A DNA stretch of 64,000 nt. Source: Copromyces sp. CBS 386.78 (lineage: Eukaryota > Ascomycota > Sordariomycetes > Sordariales > Sordariaceae). The notes under the pieces are model-generated. The model did not search any database. It saw only the letters and a program-made list of their open reading frames with translations, and was not told the DNA's origin. Shown here one piece after another: positions 38,050 through 50,400 of the stretch. The DNA lies in NCBI GenBank assembly GCA_030685235.1, contig MU839142.1:22695-86694 (forward strand), written 5' to 3'. Numbering within the stretch: position 1 is the first letter of the stretch; each line of letters starts with the position of its first letter. The translations under genes were made by a program, and so were the position numbers.

Positions 38050-39720
38050 TTTTCTACTAAAATTCTTCCTCCTCTTCTTCGGGGTTTACTTTTTCCTAAT
38101 TGCCCGGTAGCTTAGTATTCGGTAGGGGGATTTCTAAACGCTAATTCTATTTTACCGCTTTTATCTTTTGTATTTTAATACGAAATTTTATTACCTACTA
38201 TAATTCAAATATTATCCTTTTTTCGTTTAAACCGGTACTTAAATTTCGCCATCCTATTTCCTCTAATATTATTCCGTTATTAAATTATTTAATATCTCCT
38301 TATCTTCTCTCAAAGTTAATCTAATCTAATAAAGCTTTAGGCTCGTTTATTACTAATATTATACTATCCCTTACAATAAATTTCTTAATTTTCTAAAAAT
38401 TAATTAGCTTATTAATTTCTACGCTATCGAAGGTCCTAATATAATAAACGTTGCCCGAAATTCGGCGGATACAATACGGACCTCTCTATTAGTAAATTAA
38501 TTTCTTACTAGAATTTATATTAATACGCCGGATATTATCGTAAATTAATATTAAATCTCCCTCTTCAATTTAACTATTTAAAAATTTTATCCTTCGTTAA
38601 TTATACCTATTATAATAATTAACAGCCTTTTCTCTTACTACTATAATTTTCTCAGCTATTTAAACAAAGTAGTATTTAGTATTTATATATATAGTAATTA
38701 TAATAGAGATTAGCTCCTCTCTTATTATACGCTTATTATTATTTTCCTAATTTACTACTCTTTAAGAAAGTAAATTAAATTTAATAAGGGTAATCGGGTT
38801 ATAATTATAAGTAAATTAAAAGGGAATATATTTATAATTACCTCTTATTATTATATAGTTAGTAAAAAAAATATAGGGTAAATATATCCTCTAATTAGTA
38901 TTATTCCTATCGGTTATTTTAATTAAAGAGGCGGCGATAATCGAATATCCTTATTCATTTAATTTATTCGTCCTCGAATTATAAAGGGTAATAATATACT
39001 TTAAAATTTCTAATAAATTAACTACTTTTTTAAATACTCTTATAAACTTTAAACTACCGTTTATTAGAATAGAAATAGGAAATCCCTAGTAAAAAAAAAT
39101 TAATTTGAAGAACTTTTAAATATTTTCTATTTTAATATTAAATAAAATAATAGTTTTTACGTAATTAGTAAAATTATTTCTAACTTCTAATAAAGGTATT
39201 CTCTTTCTACTTATACCGGGTATAAATTGGATATTAAAAATCTACCTTCCTATAGGTTAAATATTAGGAAATATTTATTAATATTTATCTTCGAACTTCT
39301 TAGGATTATACTTTTAGTAAATTAGGCAAGAATAAATTAATTCCTCTATATCGGTATATATACCTTTCTAATAATAATATTCGGTAATATAATAGTATAT
39401 CCCTTCCCTTCTTTAGTAACCTACCTCGTCGTAATAGTGAAATATAATTTACTTATATTCTATAAAGTTATTAATTAACCTCCGTAGAAACTGCGAAAGA
39501 TTTGTCGGTCGTAATTAGAAAACTCCTTTAAAAATAAAATATTTTATAATATTATTACGGAACTAGCGCCTAAGAATAGGTCCTTTTAAGCGGTTGGGAA
39601 CTTTATATATTATTAGGTAAGTAGAAATCTCGTAAGAAAGGTCTAACTAATTTCCTTTGAAAATAGGTTCTAGGGCATCGGTATAAATAACGAAAATAGA
39701 ATAAATCTATATATTTACGA
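38050..39720 (-). pseudogene. Element B integrase (broken)
   Basis: The minus strand carries an integrase core. Near 39,040-39,100 it reads GFPISILINGSLKFI, from a GxPxxIxxDGGxEF strand. Near 38,955-39,000 it reads YIITLYNSRTNKLNE, matching the SPYNPQANGxxER segment of this Gypsy lineage. A conserved ITDRNNTN segment and a PYIFFTNYI segment follow near 38,850-38,920. This variant differs from the SDRGxxF/HPQTDGQTER type in elements A, C and E, placing B in another lineage. Asp-to-Asn changes and stops have killed it. Confidence 0.83.
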
Positions 39721-39977
39721 AATCGTTAATATTTACCTCGTACTCCTTCTCGTAAAAATTAAAAAGCTTTAGAAGTTTACGAAATAAATTATCAGCAACT
39801 ATATTCTTACTTCTAGGAATATACTTAATTTCGAAATCGAAAATCTTAATTTAAATAATCTATTTTATTAATAGGGTACCGGGCATATTACTAATAATAC
39901 TATTAAATTAATATATAAAGACTATAGTATTTATTTTAATAATAAAGCGAACGCCGAATAAATATTTTTGTAAATGT
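39720..39977 (-). pseudogene. Element B RNase H, C-terminal half
   Basis: The minus strand reads HLQKYLFGVRFIIKINT close to 39,977 and FDFEIKYIP near 39,820. These match the YLYGxxFxxETD and FDFxVKHVPG segments of this Gypsy RNase H type. The N-terminal half continues at 42,195 beyond the inserted MULE. Confidence 0.82.
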
Positions 39978-39985
39978 TTAAAAAT

Positions 39986-42186
39986 GAGAAACGCTATTCG
40001 CACCGCCATCTTTCTCTTCATACACCGTCGCCCCACCCCTCCCGCATTTCTGGCTAATTAAATTGCCCGCATCCATTTTAAGTCTCTACGCCCCTATTCT
40101 TAGCGTCAATAAACCGTACCGCGCCCGCCAAGCCCCCAGATTATAGCCCATTATACATTTAAACCCCTGCACGTACCAAATTTCGTAATTAGTAATCTAT
40201 CGTTATACTTAGCGATTTGTATTGTTGTATCGTATTATTGCTTCCTCTATTACTATTTATTACCACCCTCCCTATAATTAATTAAATTATTATCGCGTAT
40301 ATTACGAGATATTATTAAGTAAATAAAGTGCTAGTATTTATTAACGGTAAGAAATGATCCGTTATTTTTTCTGTGTGTTTCCCTAGCTAATTGTAACGTA
40401 GATGGCCGATATAGCGACCTAGCCGACGGGCGTACGCGACTGTAGCGTATACCCTAATTAAATAATTGATTTTAATTTTATTGACCCTAGATTGAGACCC
40501 TTAATAACCCCCTCAATAGACGATACCCTAGAGAGCGCTATTGAATTTAACGAGTTTTATACCTTTAGCGAATTCCCTAGCGAGTTCCCTAGCGAGCCTA
40601 CCTTAGTGTAACCTATAGAGGTCGATAATAATTAGCCTAGCGATTAAAAAGACGAGTTTTACCGACCTACCCGCCGTTATAAGTATAGCGACTATACTAT
40701 TTTTAATACTTAGTATGAGAAGTTCGATTATTTAGTTATAGTTGTTCAAAATTGGGTAAGAGAGTTGGGTTATATTGTTGTAAAAGGTCGCTCTAGTAAT
40801 AAAGTCGCCGAATTCGGTTATATTCGATTTTATTTTATATGTGTAAATGGTCCTAATTGTAAATTGATAGCCTATTTTTGTTCTATATTAATAGTTAAAT
40901 AGGGATGTTCTTAGTAGGGGTATGCTAAGGTATTGAAATGTAACGATAGGAGGTGGACTTTTGAATTGCGAGAAGGTTATAAAGAATATACCTATCCTCT
41001 TACTAAATAAATATAGATTTATGGGGTATTTAAAGTTGAGTATAGAGCTTTGGTAGTTACTTATATTGACTGCCCTAGTATATGCAATCGTGAGATTGCT
41101 GTCGAGTTGGAAAAGAGGTTTCTAGACCTATATTTTATAATACGGTAGTTGGAGAATTTATGTTATAAGTTTAGAAAGGAGGCTATAGTTAGATATACCC
41201 CCTTTTAGTAAACTATGAAATTTCTTATAGAGAAAGGGATCTGACGATGATGAGTATTTATAATATTAGGAGTTCGATAAAGTAATAAAGTTTAAAGGCT
41301 GCCTTCGAAACGCTACGCCATTTATTGCTAATTTTTACGCTCCCCGGTTAACTACGTTAGTTAATATTTAAATTCCCCTTCCCTCAATTGCGCTAGTTCA
41401 ATTTTAAGCGGCGGTATTACGGCTTCGAAGACGGCTTTACTTGTAACCTAGCCGCGGCCGCTAGCCTAGGGCAGGCCGAAACCCTACTATTTTAATATAA
41501 GTTGCGCTATCTATATAGCGAAACGTATTTATATAGGAGGGCGTAGACTTTGAGTAAGTTGATGAGGTTGACTGCTGCGATCTAGTTGGTATATAGACGA
41601 GGGGACGAGGCCGCCTTCGTAGTAGTATAAGAGGAGGAAGAGGAGAGAGGGGAGGTAATATTATTCGGGGTAGAGGAGGTACGCTAGCAAGTACTCCTAT
41701 TGGTACGTAGGGTATACGGCGTAGTATACGTATAGTTAGTATATAACGCTAATAAGGGGGACTAGAAATCTCGTTAGTATTCGCTGGTAGTTAGATTGTT
41801 CGATTATCTGATAAATATTATATAGATTATATATATATAAATTAATATAGGTTGAGTGCGATTGATTAATTGTTTAATTAAACGATGTACGATTGTACGA
41901 TGTACGATTGTGCCGCTAAATGTGCTATAAAGTGTGTTGTAAAGTGTGTTGTAAAGTGTATTATAAAGTGTATAGATTTGGGTGTAGATCTAGGCTTGGT
42001 ATTGGGTATGATATTTTGTGAAAGAATGTAATGTTAAGATTTTTGGGCGAAATTTATGAAAGAATACTATTGCGAAAGGGTGGGTGGACTGCGGTTTTAA
42101 TGCGGGCGATTTAATTGGTTAGAAATGCGGGAGGGGTGGGGCGACGGTGTATGAAGAGAAAGATGGCGGTGCGAATAGCGTTTCTC
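39986..42186 (+). mobile_element. Internally deleted MULE DNA transposon
   Basis: This 2,201-bp element has near-perfect terminal inverted repeats of about 88 bp (GAGAAACGCTATTCGCACC... mirrored at the right end). A perfect 8-bp TSD, TTAAAAAT, lies at 39978-39985 and 42187-42194, and it interrupts the RNase H of B. It shares internal sequence with the longer MULE at 52,016-55,512 but lacks the transposase core: the join near 41,235-41,290 corresponds to skipping about 53,210-54,580 there. Near 41,930-41,972 it has four tandem TGT(T/A)(G/A)TAAAG units as subterminal repeats. Confidence 0.93.
40380..41800 (+). pseudogene. Deleted MULE transposase remnant
   Basis: The plus strand keeps the N-terminal DNA-binding region. 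Near 40,900-41,000 it reads GCSQQGYAKVLKCNDRRWTFELREGY, shown here with RIP stops read as Gln, followed by a YTYPLTK segment. This fits the FAR1/WRKY-GCM1-type domain (W-x-L and HNHP-like end) of MULE transposases. The catalytic domain is absent. The C-terminal part near 41,590-41,700 is Arg/Gly-rich. Guanines are well kept while CpA is nearly absent, so mutation hit mainly one strand. Confidence 0.7.
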
Positions 42187-42194
42187 TTAAAAAT

Positions 42195-43650
42195 ATAGAA
42201 GAAATTTCGAAACTCCCTCTTAATAGTATTATAACGCTTTTTAACTTCTAATTAAATCCCGTTTTCGAACCTATAAAGGTATTTCTTATTATTAAGGCCG
42301 ATCTATTTTAATATTATTCCCTATCCTTCGATCGAAGTATTAATTATAAAGTAGATTATACTATACTTCGGGTCATTATAAACGAGGGTTATTAAAATTG
42401 GGGCGGTAGTTATAAAGTATTAAAAGTATTCTATTATAAATTATTTATTTTTAATTTAAATTTATTTAATTCCCTTCTTTATTAATGTATAAAAGGGGAT
42501 TATAATAATACTAAAATTCTTAATCTAAATTTTATAGTATCCGATGATTCTAATAAAAGCTTTAACCTACTTAATTTCCTTACCCTTCTTATCCAGTCAA
42601 TATTCGTAATAAATCTATTTATTAATCTTTATAACTTTATTTTTATTTAAAGATCTCCTATTGGGACTATAAAAGTATCCTACGAATATAATTTCGTTTT
42701 AATATTAATTAAACTTAATAATTATAATAATACTTCCGGCTAATTCTATATTAAATAAGACCTTATTAATATTAATTAAGTATTTTAGGACGTATTTCTT
42801 AATTCCCTTTATATTAATCTCCTCCCTATCGTAGTTTATTTAGGGGCCTTTAATATAAATATCGTTAAAGTAAGGTTAATAAATATTAGGAATTAGGTTA
42901 TAAAATATTTTAGTTATTGACTTTATAAATTAGGTAATAGAATTAGTACTTCCTTAAAGTAAAATCGTTATCTTAAAGTAGCTAAAGGGTATAGAGAAAG
43001 TAATAATATCCCTACTAGTCTCTTCGAAGGGGATTTAATTATAATTAGAGAAAAAATCGAATAGAAAAATTATTTTACAATTTCTAAAGCCTTTACTAAA
43101 TTCTTCGTAACCCGGGAGTAGATTTATATCTTTTAAAATAATTTAATTAATTTTCTAAACGTTATTAATTAAACGTATACTTTTATCCTTTTTAATAACG
43201 AAAAATTAATTATTTCAGTAGGTAACGTAACTTTCTTCGAAAATTCCCTTCTTTATCTTTTCTTTAAATAAATTATAAATTTAATTATAGAAAATTTTAA
43301 GGATAGGGATAACTTTAATTTACTAGGTTAAATACGGGATAATACAGATTTATTAAAGGGGAACTATATCAGGATCGAATTTTCTATATTTTATAAAATC
43401 CTAAGTAAGAATATATTCCTTATTATAAAGGATATAGATAAATAATTTAATTTCGCTATCGTTCAAAATACTTTAGACCGTTTTAATTATAGTTTAAAAA
43501 TACTCCTTAGTTAATTTCAACCCTTTAATCAATTTTATAAATCGGGGAATAATATAATCGTCTTACTCCGTACTGAAATTCTTTAAAATATTAATAATCT
43601 ACTCTTATATTTAAACCTACTTATTTACCTTTTAATTAAAGTTTCCTACC
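42195..43650 (-). pseudogene. Element B reverse transcriptase and first half of RNase H (broken)
   Basis: The minus strand shows FDFFSNYNQIPFEETSRDI near 42,990-43,050, matching the FDLxSGYDQIxL segment with SRDMTAF following. The catalytic box near 42,843-42,880 reads PYFNDIYIKGP, from YFDDIxIKGP, with one Asp turned to Asn. RNase H begins near 42,280-42,420 with MIYFIINTSIEG, from a VDASxxGWG strand. The FDDIxxKGP variant differs from the YLDDILIYS of A and C. Plus-strand open stretches here are antisense shadows. Confidence 0.85.
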
Positions 43651-43699
43651 GGCTTTAACCTATTAAAGCCCGTATTATTAATTAGGTTAGCTTTTTAGC

Positions 43700-46600
43700 C
43701 AACCCTCTTATATATAAAATTAATTTATACGTAGAAAATTATTAGTATTTGCCTCGCTTTCCTTACAAATTTCTTCATAACTTTCTTAAACTCCCTTACT
43801 AACGCCTTTTTAATCTTCCTCTTTACCTACCGAAGAATAATTATTACCTTTAATTCTTCCGAATCCTTTTTAATACCAATCCTAAAATCTCTTGCTCTAC
43901 CTTATACCGAATATAACCGAATAATACTCTCTAAATTCGAACTGACCCTAAAATTAGCGTTTCCTTTTCTAATAATCCCCCAAACCTTTTATAACGCCTT
44001 ATATTTTTCCTTCTTTTTAAATAATATTTCTATTAAATTTTCTACTACTTTATCTATAAATATAACGATTTTTTTATTATTTTCTTTAAATTCTATCTAA
44101 TTTAGTAGTTTTATCTTTATTAGAGAACTAATATTTATAACATTATTTCTACCGAATTGTATAGAGGCCGTAAATATTATTCGGGAATTAAATGTATTAA
44201 TCGGTTCTAATTAACTTCTAAACTTCGAAATTTTAACCGCCTTTATATACTTCGGGGGCAACGGTTAAAATAGCGCGGATTACTATTCCGTTAATAGTAA
44301 TAAAAATATAGTTCTTCCTATTTTCGTTGTACTTTATATAAATATTAGCGTTCTAAAAGAAGGGTAAACCCAAAATAATCTTATAATTAGGTAGACGGTT
44401 CTTAATAAGAAAAAAATAGACCTCTTTACTTTTATTAAATAAATAAATCTTTTTAAAATTTTGCTAAGGAATCCCTTTTAATTACCGTTATTATTAATAT
44501 TAATAATTTTAATACTAATATTCATTAGACCGAAATAATCTACTAATCCTTTATAAATAATATTGTATTTAATTCCTATATTAAATAAAGTAGCGATTTT
44601 CTTCCCTCTTTTCGTCTTAACAGAAATTATTAATGTAAGTAGCATAGAAAATCGGGTAACCCCGTTCCTTAAAACTAAAATAGATATTTCAACGTACTTA
44701 ATAACGTTAATAAAAATATTATAGAATAATACCCTCCTAATTAATTTAATTTTAAATTTATTAATTTTCTATTACTCTAAAAGAACATTAACGAATATTA
44801 ACCAATCGATTTAATTATAAATAGTTTAAACGTTCTCCTTTATTAATTTAATAAAATTAGTTAAAATATAGTTACAAATAAATTTCTGCTTAATACTTAT
44901 AATATTAATCTAAATAAGTCCTTTAAGTACAATAAGTCCTTTAGGGACGATAAGGACGAATTTATTAGCCTTTAGGGTATTATTACAGGTAGTACTACCG
45001 TTGTACTTAAATTTAAACTTAAGTAGGTCGTAATTATTATTATAAATAATATCGGCGAATAAATCTACCTAACAATAAATAATTATAGTATTAACGGGGC
45101 TATATTTAATAATATTTTCGATAATAACCGAAATTTTAACGTTTATAATTTCGTAATTATAAAGTAGAACTCTTTTAAATTCGTAATATTATTATAGACC
45201 TTAGAATTTTTAAATTAATTCAAAAAGTAGACCTTCTTAATCTTTTTAGTAGCAAATTTAAAAACGGGTAATTTTTCCTTTATAGTATTAATATTACGCT
45301 TAACTCCTTTCTTAACTATATTAACGGTTAAAATAGGGGGGATAAATAAGAATATAGGGGTATTATTAGAAGAATTATTTTCGGAAACCCGAACCTTCTT
45401 AATTTCTTTAAAAGTGACGATTATTATAGAGGTTAGGGGTATTATATTAATTTCGACTTTATTTCCCGAATTAATTAATTTTATAACGTTCGGAAATTTA
45501 TTAGGGAATTCTTTATTTTTAATTAAGATAGTATATATAGAAGCGACTTATTTTCGAACTTCTAGTATCGGATTATAGAAATAATTATACTTCCTAATTT
45601 AGATAATATTAATTAAAATTAATATTTTCTTCCTCTTTAATTTCTATATTTCCTCTTATTTTCTTCTAGCACCCTAATAGAGGATATTAAACTTCGGAAT
45701 ATAATTAGGTTTATTAGGATTTTTACCCTTATAATATTTAAATTCCTAAATCTTAAAATTAGAATAAATAGGATAATTCGGTTCCAAAGCGATTAAAAAC
45801 TTTAATAAATCTCCGACCTTCCTTTATTTTTACGTAATATAATATAATTCCTAGTTTATACGATTTTCGTAGTTGCAATTAGGGTTAAGGAAGATGATAA
45901 ATAGTATACCTTTAAAGATTTAAGCCTTTTAGAAAGAATAATATCCGTATATAAAATTTATATCCTTTTTAACGTATTTATATATAAAATAATCTCTTCT
46001 ATACTAGTAATAAACCCTTTAATATTCGTTAGAAGATTAGTAATTACCGGATAATAAGTATTAAATTTTATTTCGATTAAAACTACTAATAAATATAACG
46101 TTAGTCTAAACGGTATTAATTTAAATAAGAAGGTATTAAATTTGAAAGAAGTAATAGATAGTAGGTTATTAAAAGATAGGAAGGGGTATTTAAAAAGGGG
46201 GGCGAATATTCTAAAAAATTTAAATTACTAATTTCTTAAAACTTTTAACAAATTTATCTATAGCTTTATTAATAGTAGATTACTTCTTAATAAGTTTCTT
46301 CGTAATAATTTAAATAATTTTTTTAACGATTAGAATATTATTATCTTCGGAAGAAATATTATTATTAAATTTAATAACCTTCTTAAAGGATTTACGTATT
46401 TTAATAATAATCTCTTCTTTATTAGAATTGGAGGAAGCTAAAGATTTAAAAGTATCGATTTTATTAAACTATTTAATAATAAAGTTATTAAATTTATTAG
46501 CGAAGGTAGTCCAATCTATTTAATAAATCTCCTCCTTAAATTTATATATAAAAGTAGTAATTATATATTTAGTATTAATATACAACTTCTTATAAAAATT

Positions 46601-47950
46601 CTTAATAATTAAATCTTTAATATTATCGTAATTAATAGAAAATTAACGGGCGAGAAGGGTAAAATAATTAAAAATAATATTAATAATCTTTATTTTATTA
46701 TAAGGGATACGCTTAATATAGAATTTCTTTAGAGTAATAAATGTACTATCGGTTTACTTAGGATCCTGAATTTTATAAGCGGTTTTAAAAGCCGAAATAA
46801 AATTCTTTTAAATAATATTAATATTAATTTTGAATTAGCGGAAAATACCCTTAGCGACGTTTTTAGGCTATTTCTTATATTAACCGATTTAAATAGTAAT
46901 CTTAAATTTATTATTACGAAAGTTAGCGTATCCGACCTCTTTTTCGAAGAGTTTAAAATATTTAATAATTTTCTTACCGTCAAACTTCTTTTTAGGGCTG
47001 ATATTACGGACGTAAATTATAGTATTACCTTTAGTAAAAAGAGTAGTAGAGTTAAAAATTCCTAATATAGTAGGCTTCTAAATATTAGGGGTAGAAAGGG
47101 AGGAAGAAATATTAAATATAATATTTAATAATAATTAATTATAAAATAGGGGTTTTTAAATTAAAGTATTATAATAGAAGGGGAAATATACTAGTAGTTA
47201 TATAGGGTTATATTTTAGGTTATTATAATTATTCAGAGACGGGCAAATTTAGTATCCTTTATCGAAATACTTTTTATCCTTTAAATACCTTTATACTATT
47301 TAAATTAAAATACTTATATTTTAATTAGGGTAATTAAAGTACTAAATATTATATTAATTCGGAAGTCCGGTTATAATTTTATTTAAGTAGCGGTATTTAC
47401 TATTGTAATAAGTAGTAAATACCGCCCTTCTAACTGTATTTACTTCTAATAAAAAACTAGCTATTTGTAAAAGGTTAATTAAAACTACTTAAAATATTAA
47501 TATAATATACTCCAAAAGGGTTACAATTACTCTAAAAAAGAATTCGGTATATAGATTACAAATATTTATACTAAATATAAGCGGAAATAGTAAAGGGGGA
47601 ATTTATTATTTATCGCTAATTCGTAGTTTTTAATCTACTATATAATCTAGACTACTAATTCTCTAATCTCAGGTCTATCGTTTTATTAAATTAATATTTC
47701 GAAATAATTCGTTTTCGTATTCTATATCGATTATAATTTAATTAAAGAAGGGAAAGGAGTTAATATATTTATTAAAGGGTATTAGTAAATTGCAAATTAA
47801 ATAAAAAGCCTAAAATCTATATATATCGGAAATTAAAGTCTCTGTTAAATTAAATAAAAGACTTCTTTACCGAAGGAGGTAATTAGTTATTTATTATTCA
47901 ACTTTCGGCTCTTAAATTAATATCCCGAGGGAAGTAGGGATAGCTTTAAT
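43700..47950 (-). pseudogene. Element B gag and protease remnant
   Basis: Minus-strand region between the 5' LTR and reverse transcriptase. A Lys/Asn/Ile-rich, partly open stretch spans about 46,200-47,100, as expected for a gag with RIP damage. A NPNCNYENRI stretch near 45,860-45,890 may be the remains of a gag Cys cluster. The protease is placed near 44.3-45.5 kb by position only. The 84-codon open frame at 46,729-46,983 is in this region but matches nothing I know. Confidence 0.5.
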
Positions 47951-48040
47951 ATTTATAAGAAATCTCGGCCGAAGATTCTTCGAATTTATATTAATTAGTT
48001 TAGTTAGGAGTTTGAAACTTATTTCGTCTTTATTACTATT

Positions 48041-48605
48041 TAATTTAAAGTAGAAAATACTATATAAGAAGAGAAATTAACTCCCTACTATAGAAAAATT
48101 AATTTAATTAACGTAAAAATTATAAGAATTAATACTTTAAAGAAGAGAGTAAATCTGCCGTAAAATAGATTTTATCTATAAAATAAAGACGAAGAAATCC
48201 TTATATACTAATTATCGACTACTTAGAGGAAATTAGAGTTAATACTAAAGTATTATATTTTAACGGATTTTCCGAGAAAGGTTGAAGGAGTAAATTTAGA
48301 CGTCAATCTTCTTAAGAAGGGATTACGAAGTAAAAGAAGAATAAATTTAGTACGGGAAAACGAATTTAGGATTAAAATTCGAATATATTCTTCTAAGAAG
48401 GAGTATTGTTTAATCTAAACTACTTATCTCTCTTCCCAAATCTCGAAGGAGATTCCTTCTCCTTTTATCTTCAAAGCTCAAACCTATAACTAATAGCACC
48501 TAACTAAGCAGTTGATCTGCTCCTACTTGTAATGAACTACCCTGCTCCCTTAATGACCCCGTGGTCCTTAGTTAAAGAAAAAACGTGAAAAGATTCCCTA
48601 AATTA
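48041..48605 (-). repeat. Element B 5' LTR
   Basis: This 565-bp LTR is the partner of 29630-30194. Here the left half is RIP-mutated and the right third (about 48,470-48,580, e.g. GCAGTTGATCTGCTCC) is nearly untouched, the opposite pattern from its partner. Confidence 0.92.
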
Positions 48606-48609
48606 TTAC

Positions 48610-50400
48610 TAATTAACTACCCTCTACGAGACTAATACTTATAATAATTTTATTAAAGAAATAATCTAAAATATTATAAATAATAAAAGTAAGTAGTATA
48701 AAGACCGCTTCTTAAGGCGCTTCTACAAATTTATCGATACGTATATAAGGGACGTAAATTAAAAAGAATTATTAGCCGTTAAAATTACCCGAACCATTAT
48801 TTTTATAAACAACCTAAATATAAACGCACTTATATACGAGGTTATTATTATAAAAATTACAAAGGAAGACATATTAATATTTTATAAGAAAGTTAACCGA
48901 CTTTTAAAAATTAATAAAGAAATTAAATTCAAATTTTTACATAAGTATTAGAGAAGAATTAACGCTTTCTATATTAAGAAAGCGAATAAATTTCTACTTT
49001 ATTAAATATACAATTATAAAATTAAATTTACATTAGGGGAAAAATTATTAAACGCCCACTACCAATTAGTTTTACCTATAGAAGTAATTATCGTTAAAAC
49101 ATAAATTAACAATTAATTAGAAAACGGTTTTATTAGACTTTCCTAATCCTAAGTAACCTTATTTTTATTTTTTATAAATAAATTTAGCGGGGGTATTTAT
49201 ATTTATATCGATTATTATAATATTAATAATATTATATTTAAAATACAGTACCCGCTTTTATTAATTAAAGAAATTTTTAATATTATTTATTATACTAAGG
49301 TCTTTATTAAATTAGATATTATCGCCGCTTTTAATCGAATTTATATTTAGGAAGGCTACAAATAGTTAACTATTTTTATTATACATTTCGGTCTTTACGA
49401 ATTATTAGTCCTTCCTTTCGGCCTTTAAAGCGTATTTAATACGTTTTAGAATTATATTAACAATATATTATACAATATTCTAGATATTTATATAATAGCG
49501 TACTTGGACAATATTTTCATTTATTTTAAAAATATAGAGGAATATACCATTTATATAAACGAAATCCTTAGAAGAATAATTAATATTAGCCTTTAATTAA
49601 ATATTAATAAATACAAATTCAATATTACCTATATAAAATATTTAAGCCTTTTTATTATATTAAAGGGTATAGAAATAGACTTTACAAAGGTGAAAACTAT
49701 TATTAAATAGGAGGCCCCGTAATTAAAATACTAATTTTAAAGGTTTTTAAAATTTATAAATTTTTATTAACGCTTTATTTAATACTTTTCGATTATAATT
49801 ATTCCACTATACAACTTTACGAAGAAATTAATTAAATAGCATTAAATAAAAGATTATTAAAGAGTTTTTAAAGAATTAAAGAAAGTTTTTATTACAGGTC
49901 CTATCCTTCGAATTTATAATTAGTCCCATTTAATTATAATTAAAACTAATACTTCTAATTTAATTCTAGGTAATATATTATCTTAGTACAATAATAAGAA
50001 TATTTTACATTTAATTATATATTTTTTATAGAAATATTCTACCATAGAATATAATTACAATATTTACGATAAAAAATTATTTATAATTATTAAAGCTTTA
50101 GAAGAATAGGGATAAGAATTGTAAGGCGTTTAAAAACCATTTAAAATTTGAATTAATTATAAGGGCTTATAAACTTTTACGGAGAATAAGAAATTTACGT
50201 TGCAATATATACGGTAATTTAGTTTCCTATTTGAATTTAATTTTATTATTAAATATAGGTTAAATATTTTTTAAATTTATTTTAATACTTTGAATAGGAA
50301 ATTAGAGGATATACTAAAAAATATAAACGACGATTAGTTGAAAGCCTATTATAAAGTATTTTTCGACCCCTTTATTTTTATAAATTATATTTACGCTTAC
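48610..50400 (+). pseudogene. Element A reverse transcriptase and RNase H (broken)
   Basis: Plus-strand Gypsy polymerase resumed after element B. It reads NAHYQLVLPIE near 49,050 and GGIYIYIDYYNINNI near 49,190-49,235. FGLYELLVLPFGL lies near 49,390-49,430. The catalytic box AYLDNIFIY at 49,498-49,525 keeps its first Asp while the second is Asn. The thumb segment reads RFLKFINFY near 49,740 and RNase H follows. The motif set matches that of elements C and E, placing A in the same Tf1/Real-like Gypsy group. Confidence 0.88.

Larger units (their letters stand above)
29630..48605 (-). mobile_element. Element B: oversized minus-strand Gypsy LTR retrotransposon nested in A
   Basis: Two LTRs of exactly 565 bp (29630-30194 and 48041-48605) match along their length. 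They begin TAAT(C/T)TA(G/A)AG and end CTAAATTA, mirroring an original TGATCTAG...CTAGATCA. The flanking TTAC at 29626-29629 and 48606-48609 is a candidate 4-bp TSD. Gag, reverse transcriptase, RNase H and integrase read on the minus strand, of a different Gypsy lineage from A, C, D and E. After removing the MULE family insertions about 15.3 kb remain, far above the usual 5-8 kb, because of an unassigned 6 kb between integrase and 3' LTR. Confidence 0.9.

Noticed and set aside
42960..43500. Nearly open plus-strand reading through the middle of element B
   Set aside because: The minus strand of the same DNA gives clear reverse transcriptase motifs, so the plus reading is a shadow.
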